Below, piece by piece: positions 59,119 to 64,000 of a DNA stretch of 64,000 nucleotides (the first letter of the stretch is position 1; the number at the start of each line of letters is the position of its first letter). The stretch is from assembly GCF_014197015.1 (NCBI RefSeq), contig NZ_JACIET010000002.1, positions 1,116,001 to 1,180,000 on the forward strand, given 5' to 3'. The DNA comes from Niveibacterium umoris. Its GTDB lineage: Bacteria; Pseudomonadota; Gammaproteobacteria; Burkholderiales; Rhodocyclaceae. The notes under the pieces were generated by a model, which had not been told where the DNA came from, made no database searches, and was given only the letters and a program-made list of their open reading frames with translations. A program made the translations under genes and the position numbers.

Positions 59119-61206
59119 TCAGAAGCGATAGCGCAGCGACACGCTGACGACATTCACATGGTAGCTCGGCGACTCTTCGCCAAACGCGACCAGGTTGGGC
59201 ACGCTGGTCGGCGTGACGCCGTCGTTGTGCCAGTCGCTGGAACGGAAGTGCTCGTACCAGTAGCTGCCGTTGATCCACATGTTCTCGCGGATGCGGTAGT
59301 TGGCGTAGAGCTTGACGGTGTCCTGTTCCGTGGTGGCTGCCGGGAAGCCGGCGTCGGTACCCACTCCGGAAAGCGCCACGTCGCTGTGCGTCTTGGCATA
59401 CGCCCAGTTCGCGCCGAGTTCGAGCGCGCCGCTGATTGCAGTTTGCTTGAGGCCGACACCGAAGACGTCACTGACGTCCTCGTTGTAGGCAGTCCAGTTT
59501 GCGAACGTAGCGGTGGAACTGCCTGCCTGTGTCGAACGAACCCGCTCGCTCTGCGCGAAGAACTGGATGCGCGTGTTCTCGCCCAGCGCCGCAGACACAT
59601 CGCCACCGTAGCTGGTGCTCTTGCCTTCGGTCAGGCCGACGCTGGAGTGACGATAGTCATCCATCGAGTAGTCGCCGAAGAGTCCGATCGTGATGCCTTC
59701 GATCGCCGTGATGTCCGCGCGCACGCTGCTGCTGTCGCGCCACCGATCGGCCAGGTTGTACTTGCGCATGTACGGGTTTTCGGCCGGCGACACCCAGGTG
59801 GCGGAGCCGTAGCCGGAGTTCTTGCGTTCGCCATGGGCGAGCTTGACCGCCAGCGAGGCGTATTCCTTCATCTGGAAAACGAAGCGGCCCCACAGCGAGC
59901 CTTCCCGCGTATAGACCGTATCCTGCAGGGTCCGCATGCGGTCGTCTTCCTGGAAGCCGATGCTCGCTTTCAGCCAGTCGAGGCCGCGATAGTCCGCGCT
60001 CGCCTTGTACAGATCCTGCTTGAACGAGAAGGGCTGGTTCTTGCGCACGGTCGTGTCGACAAACATGTCGGTGGCGACCACCGGCCAGGCGAGGCTTGGC
60101 GTGCGGTTGTCGTGGCCGTTGTGCGCGTAGCTGCCGCTGATCCGGAACTTGTCGCTGATGTCGTAGGCCAACCGCACACTGCTGTTGTAGGTATTGACCT
60201 CACCATTGAGCGAATTCGCCGGCATCGCCGGAAGCGTGGCGAGGATTGCCGCATTGGTGGTGGGTGACAGCAACGATGCGTCTTGTGTCATGCGGCCCCA
60301 GGCGATGTCGCCGCTCGCATGCAATTGCGGCAGGATCGTGTAGGTGCCGTTGGCGAAGAACTGGTGGAACTGGTTGTCCGGCGCCAGCGCCAGTTGCCCG
60401 CTCGTGGCACCGGCGACGACCGGGTTGAACGGGTTCGCCCAGGTCAACGATGCGTCCGAGTTGCGGAAGATCGAGCCGTAATAGCCGACGGTGCCCTGCC
60501 ACTTGGTTCCGGTGTAAGAGGTGCTCACCTCGATCTGGTCGGTGGTCTGATCGACCGGGGCGACGAGTTGCGAGGCGCTGGAGAAAAACGAGCCGGAACT
60601 GCGTTTGGTGCCGTCCTTGGTGTCGTGACGCACGCTGATCTTGCTCGTCCAGTTCTCGCCAGCGAACCAGGTGCCACCCAGGTCAATCGTGCTGCGCTTG
60701 AAGCCGATGTCCACCGCCTGCAGGGCGCCGGCCGGCATCGATGCGCTGGTCGCGATCGGGAAGCCCGCCGGCAGCGTCTGTGTGCCACTTCCGTTGCCAA
60801 TGAAAGGGGTCTTGGCGGACCCGGTCAGGTAGTGGGGGAGTTCATCGTAGCCAAAGCGCACCGAATAGACCCCGGCCTGGCCACCCTCGGCCTTGATCGA
60901 ACGCACATCGATGCCGAGGTCGGTGGCAGTCACCGAACCGAAGCGGCCGTTGTCGTCACGGTACTCGGCCGAGCCATTGATGACGGCATAGGCGCCTTTC
61001 TGATCGAGGCCGGTGTAGTCGCCGAACTTCTTCGAGTCTTCGGAGACGTAGCCGACGCCGGCATCGATTGCCGCGGTGGTCGCCGCCTTTTCGAAGGGAC
61101 AGGATTCGCACTTCCACTGGGAGGGGTCACCGGCAACGGCGGTGCCGCTCACTACCGACAGCGCGCCCAGGGCGCACAGCAGGAACAAAGGGCTGAAGGT
61201 TTTCAT
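59119..61206 (-). CDS. mtrB: MtrB/PioB-family outer-membrane beta-barrel
   Basis: 695 aa. Signal peptide (about residues 1-25), then a C-E-S-C pair at Cys33 and Cys36, the N-terminal CXXC typical of MtrB proteins. The remainder is alternating beta-strand with many aromatic-ended strands, ending in R-Y-R-F with the terminal Phe of outer-membrane proteins. MtrB-type barrels sheathe the decaheme MtrA and dock MtrC outside, forming a conduit for electrons across the outer membrane. Last gene of the minus-strand mtr operon, 63 bases after mtrA. Confidence 0.92.
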   Translation of the reverse strand: MKTFSPLFLLCALGALSVVSGTAVAGDPSQWKCESCPFEKAATTAAIDAGVGYVSEDSKKFGDYTGLDQKGAYAVINGSAEYRDDNGRFGSVTATDLGIDVRSIKAEGGQAGVYSVRFGYDELPHYLTGSAKTPFIGNGSGTQTLPAGFPIATSASMPAGALQAVDIGFKRSTIDLGGTWFAGENWTSKISVRHDTKDGTKRSSGSFFSSASQLVAPVDQTTDQIEVSTSYTGTKWQGTVGYYGSIFRNSDASLTWANPFNPVVAGATSGQLALAPDNQFHQFFANGTYTILPQLHASGDIAWGRMTQDASLLSPTTNAAILATLPAMPANSLNGEVNTYNSSVRLAYDISDKFRISGSYAHNGHDNRTPSLAWPVVATDMFVDTTVRKNQPFSFKQDLYKASADYRGLDWLKASIGFQEDDRMRTLQDTVYTREGSLWGRFVFQMKEYASLAVKLAHGERKNSGYGSATWVSPAENPYMRKYNLADRWRDSSSVRADITAIEGITIGLFGDYSMDDYRHSSVGLTEGKSTSYGGDVSAALGENTRIQFFAQSERVRSTQAGSSTATFANWTAYNEDVSDVFGVGLKQTAISGALELGANWAYAKTHSDVALSGVGTDAGFPAATTEQDTVKLYANYRIRENMWINGSYWYEHFRSSDWHNDGVTPTSVPNLVAFGEESPSYHVNVVSVSLRYRF

Positions 61207-61269
61207 TGTCGCGTCCGTTCTCGGTGAGAGTTTCCGCTAGCGTTATCGGGTGGCGATCGCAGGCGTCGA

Positions 61270-62265
61270 TTACCGCAGCAGCTTGTTGCCGCTGGGGTGG
61301 TTCGAACCATGGACCTGCGTATGGCAATTCGTGCAACTGCCGGCGACGACGAAGATGGCGCCCGTTCCGCCATTGGCGGGCAACGCTGCTCCCGTGCGCG
61401 GGACTGCCGGATGGCCAGCGACCGAGTGGCATTCCTGGCACAGCGATGGGGTGCTCTTGTTCAGCAGGGCGGTGCGCACTGAGCCGTGGCTGGTGTGACA
61501 CAGCGAGCAGTCTTCGGTGACCGGCGCGTGCTCCCACATCAGCGGGCCACGCTTCTCGGCGTGACAGCTGTAGCAGGTCTGGTTCAGCGTCGGCTTTTTC
61601 AGCAGGGCCTGGGTCGCGGTGCCGTGCGTGTTGTGGCAGTCGCTGCACGCCATCTTGCCGAAGCGAACCGGGTGCGACGAAGTCTTCTGGAAGTCGGCGC
61701 GCTGCTTCTTGTGGCAGGTGAAGCAGACTTCGGACTCAGTCTGTTTGACGAGTACCGGATCCTTGCCCACATGCAGCTTGTGGCAGTCGGTACACGCGAG
61801 CTGGTTGCGGTCGTGTACCTCGGCATGCCACGCGTTGCGTGAGCGATTCAGGTGGCACGACAGGCAGACCTCGTTGCGTTCGGCCACCGGCATCCACGAA
61901 TTAGCCTTGAGGCTGTTGATCGTCTCGGTGCGCTTGCTCTTCTGCGTTGAATGGCGGTCGCCCGGTCCGTGGCAGGCTTCGCACTGCATGCCCTTCTGGC
62001 CGAACGGGCTGTGCGCGTTCTTGGGGTTGCCGTGCTTGCCCTTGAAGATGCCAGCGGTCGTGAAGTTCGCCGTATCGCTGTCCGCGTCATGGCATTCGAG
62101 ACAGGTGTCGGCGCCCTTTGCGCTGTACTGCGTGCCGGGGCTGGCGACGGCGGGCGCAGCAGCCTTGGCGGCCGGTGCGGCTTCGTCCTCGGCCAACGCG
62201 GCCAGGCACAGGAATCCTGTCGCCGCCACAATCGCCGAGGAGAGCACGAATTTTGCGATGTTCAT
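61270..62265 (-). CDS. mtrA: MtrA/DmsE-family decaheme c-type cytochrome
   Basis: 331 aa. Signal peptide with cleavage near A-L-A-E and an Ala/Pro-rich linker, then exactly ten CXXCH sites (C-L-E-C-H, C-E-A-C-H, C-L-S-C-H, C-T-D-C-H, C-F-T-C-H, C-S-D-C-H, C-Y-S-C-H, C-S-L-C-H, C-Q-E-C-H, C-T-N-C-H). Length and heme number match MtrA/DmsE/PioA. It is a periplasmic heme wire inserted into MtrB. Its gene lies between mtrB and a helix-hairpin-helix gene and near the heptaheme/cytochrome b module that probably supplies electrons. Confidence 0.95.
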   Translation of the reverse strand: MNIAKFVLSSAIVAATGFLCLAALAEDEAAPAAKAAAPAVASPGTQYSAKGADTCLECHDADSDTANFTTAGIFKGKHGNPKNAHSPFGQKGMQCEACHGPGDRHSTQKSKRTETINSLKANSWMPVAERNEVCLSCHLNRSRNAWHAEVHDRNQLACTDCHKLHVGKDPVLVKQTESEVCFTCHKKQRADFQKTSSHPVRFGKMACSDCHNTHGTATQALLKKPTLNQTCYSCHAEKRGPLMWEHAPVTEDCSLCHTSHGSVRTALLNKSTPSLCQECHSVAGHPAVPRTGAALPANGGTGAIFVVAGSCTNCHTQVHGSNHPSGNKLLR

Positions 62266-62314
62266 CGATGTCTGCCCGTTCGTCCTGGTTCGTCTTGTTC
62301 CGATAAGGCTCGGT

Positions 62315-62680
62315 CTAACCTTTGGGAGTCGGCGCGGTCTTCTGGACCGCGATGATCCGTCGCTTGTTCGCGACGTAGAGGCCCGTGGGCAATCCCGCCT
62401 TGGTGACGAGGTCCGTCTTCGTGAGCAGCGGGCGCGCCTTGATGATGCGGTCCGCTTCCACGTCGCCGATTCCGTAAAGGGTTTTCAGTTGCGCCTTGCT
62501 TGCGCTGTTGATGTCGATCAGCGGCGCTTGTGCGGCAGGCTTGCTCTTGGTCGCGACAGAAGGATGCCCGGAAGGCACCTGACCTGCTGACGCACCGCCA
62601 GCCGCTGCCTGGCATGTGTTCGCCGCGAGCAGGACGGCCCCGGCAAGGATCATGCAATGCCTTGCGTTCGCCGAAGTCAT
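62315..62680 (-). CDS. Exported helix-hairpin-helix (ComEA-like) protein in the mtr operon
   Basis: 121 aa from ATG 62680, which has a GAGGAA site; an in-frame ATG 15 bases upstream lacks one. Signal peptide (I-L-A-G-A-V-L-L-A-A-N-T-C-Q-A-A), a Ser/Pro/Lys-rich linker, then a helix-hairpin-helix pair: I-N-S-A-S-K-A-Q-L-K-T-L-Y-G-I-G and L-V-T-K-A-G-L-P. This is the ComEA-type DNA-binding fold, though weaker in the second half. It lies 49 bases upstream of mtrA in the same orientation. It might bind extracellular DNA in the cytochrome matrix or simply be a protein-protein adaptor. No competence genes are near. Confidence 0.82.
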   Translation of the reverse strand: MTSANARHCMILAGAVLLAANTCQAAAGGASAGQVPSGHPSVATKSKPAAQAPLIDINSASKAQLKTLYGIGDVEADRIIKARPLLTKTDLVTKAGLPTGLYVANKRRIIAVQKTAPTPKG

Positions 62681-62807
62681 CTGGTTCCTCGCCATGGTCT
62701 TGTGCTTCCTCGCGTCATGCCCCGGGAACCCTTGCGGTTTCCCGGGTGCTGGCGCCTGTTCTGGCTTTTCTTGCGGCCGCTGGCTGCGACCGCTCCCCCT
62801 TCACTGA

Positions 62808-62837
62808 CCGGGGCGTGCATCGCTGCAAGCGCCCCGG
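62808..62837 (-). other. GC-rich hairpin between mtrC and the HhH gene
   Basis: CCGGGGCG (62808-62815) and CGCCCCGG (62830-62837) form an 8-bp stem with a 14-base loop. It begins 13 bases after the mtrC stop on the minus strand and has no U-tract. It may stabilise the mtrC message end or reduce read-through into the downstream genes. Confidence 0.45.
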
Positions 62838-62850
62838 CTTCCCCCTGGTG

Positions 62851-64000
62851 TTACGGCTTGACGTGCATGGCCTTGATATCGGCGATGCGTCCGGTTGCAT
62901 GGCAGAGCATGCAGGTTTCCGGTGTCGCCAGTGCGGTGCTGCGCGGTTTGTAGATCGATCCGCCGTTCTGTTCCATGTGCGTCTTGGCCAGGTCGGAGTC
63001 GTGGCAAGCGAAGCACGCGGTGGTGATCGGCGAGATCACCAGCGTCGTCGGTTCGGCTTCACGACTTGCACCAGCGGCGACGGAGTAGAACGTGCCGGTC
63101 GGCGAACACGCATTCGATGTCGTCAAGCCTGCGTTGTACGTGAATCCGACCCCGTAGCTGTTGATCGCGGCTGCGGTGGAAGTGGCCACATACGGTGACA
63201 GACTGAAGACTGACAGCGCGGTACCGGTTGATGGCGTACCGGCCACGCATGACGTGCCACTGACCTTGTAGCCGGGGATTGTTTCGCCGCTGGCCGGGTA
63301 GATTCCGGCGCCCACGGTGCGATACAGCCTGTTCGGCAAGGAGCTGGAGGTCGTGCTGAAGTCATAGGTGCCCGGCAGGTGGCAGGTCTCGCAGTCCTTC
63401 AGTACGCCCGGGTAGCCCACATCCGCGAACGATTCGGTCGTGGTCGAGGCATGCCAGGTGAACTTGTTCGACCGCTTGGCGCCGGCGTGGATGCCGTGGA
63501 CAAAGCTGGTGGAATCGGCGGACCAACCGCTGCTGGTCTGGTTCGGCTTGTGGCACCAGGAGCAGGTCGAACCATCGTTACGCTGGCCAGCGTGGAACGC
63601 ATCTTCGGTGAAGGTGCCGAGTTCCTGGTGGCACGCGTTACAGCGCTTGTCTTCCACCACCGTGCGACGACCGGTGTAACCGGTGGCCACCTTCTGCACG
63701 TTCGGCGCGATGACGATCAGGCCGCCCTGCTTGTTGGTCTGCCCGGTTGCAGTTGCTGCCGTGACCGGGTAAGCCGCCAGATTGGTCTGCGTCAGCGGCA
63801 AGGTGCTGGTGACGTTGTAGGTATAGCCCAGGCCGCCCGTCAGCATCACTGCGTTGTCCGGTACGGTGACGCCAGTGAGTGTTGCCGTGTAGTAGCCATT
63901 GGCGTCCGGGCCCGTCAAGGTGCCGGCGCCGGTACCACTGGTCGCGGTGCCGTTCCAGAGTTTCTTCAGCCAGCCGGAAGCCGAGACGTTGAAGTCGGCC
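62851..64000 (-). CDS. mtrC: OmcA/MtrC-family outer-surface decaheme cytochrome (5' end outside window)
   Basis: C-terminal 383 codons; the frame remains open to the window edge with no start. Five CXXCH sites are visible (C-N-A-C-H, C-S-W-C-H, C-E-T-C-H, C-F-A-C-H, C-M-L-C-H), the number expected for the second pentaheme domain of OmcA/MtrC proteins. A Thr/Gly/Ala/Val-rich beta domain precedes the hemes, as in the split-barrel domains of this family. The protein would be the outer-surface terminal reductase of the MtrCAB conduit. It lies 170 bases upstream of the helix-hairpin-helix gene. Confidence 0.88.
   Translation of the reverse strand, partial: ADFNVSASGWLKKLWNGTATSGTGAGTLTGPDANGYYTATLTGVTVPDNAVMLTGGLGYTYNVTSTLPLTQTNLAAYPVTAATATGQTNKQGGLIVIAPNVQKVATGYTGRRTVVEDKRCNACHQELGTFTEDAFHAGQRNDGSTCSWCHKPNQTSSGWSADSTSFVHGIHAGAKRSNKFTWHASTTTESFADVGYPGVLKDCETCHLPGTYDFSTTSSSLPNRLYRTVGAGIYPASGETIPGYKVSGTSCVAGTPSTGTALSVFSLSPYVATSTAAAINSYGVGFTYNAGLTTSNACSPTGTFYSVAAGASREAEPTTLVISPITTACFACHDSDLAKTHMEQNGGSIYKPRSTALATPETCMLCHATGRIADIKAMHVKP

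Overview
The window is high-GC, gene-dense chromosomal DNA from a Gram-negative bacterium. Gene content points to a betaproteobacterium, most likely Rhodocyclales-like: an MtrCAB-type electron conduit, NapC/NirT cytochromes, a rhombosortase with its rhombotarget lipoprotein, pyruvate phosphate dikinase, and many c-di-GMP and chemotaxis proteins. This placement is inferred from gene content. I saw no rRNA, tRNA, CRISPR array, transposase or phage module.

Layout. 1-8 kb: SYLF-domain secreted protein, a two-gene RND efflux pump, pyrF and an alpha-amylase lipoprotein. 8-19.4 kb: YbiT-type ABC-F ATPase, a SPASM-type radical SAM enzyme, the rhombosortase/rhombotarget pair, an orphan periplasmic binding protein, an SRPBCC protein, an AraC regulator facing a starch-binding-like esterase lipoprotein, and pepN. 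19.5-30.7 kb: signalling, with a TPR-GGDEF-EAL protein, a pyruvate-kinase-like protein, a methyl-accepting chemotaxis protein, a PatB-type C-S lyase, and a cheY-cheC-GGDEF operon behind a good FliA (sigma-28) promoter. 30.9-36.7 kb: a frameshifted exported protein coupled to a siroheme decarboxylase (NirDL type) behind an FNR/DNR-like box, sppA, and a c-di-GMP-I (GEMM) riboswitch with its own promoter ahead of a 60-aa orphan gene. 35.9-40.6 kb: binding protein plus hybrid histidine kinase, then a protein with a degenerate GGDEF domain.

40.5-64 kb is dominated by redox genes. Two tandem NapC/NirT tetraheme cytochromes and a monoheme cytochrome lie at 40.6-42.2 kb. A heptaheme cytochrome, a di-heme cytochrome b and a paralogous monoheme cytochrome lie at 54.5-56.5 kb behind an FNR-like box. 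The outer-membrane conduit mtrC (5' end outside the window), a helix-hairpin-helix protein, mtrA and mtrB lie at 59.1-64 kb. Between them are an AI-2E/PerM exporter, a Tat-type lipoprotein with a kelch-like propeller protein, a 1188-residue fusion of Asp-box propeller and KAP P-loop NTPase, ppdK, a STAS protein, an orphan ParB-like protein and an RlmN-like enzyme.

How it fits together (inference): the quinol-oxidising modules feed periplasmic cytochromes and then the MtrCAB conduit for extracellular respiration, under FNR-type oxygen control. The motility and c-di-GMP genes would tune attachment to surfaces where that respiration pays. The least explained items are the propeller-KAP NTPase fusion, the c-di-GMP riboswitch controlling an unknown 60-aa protein, and the helix-hairpin-helix protein inside the mtr operon.
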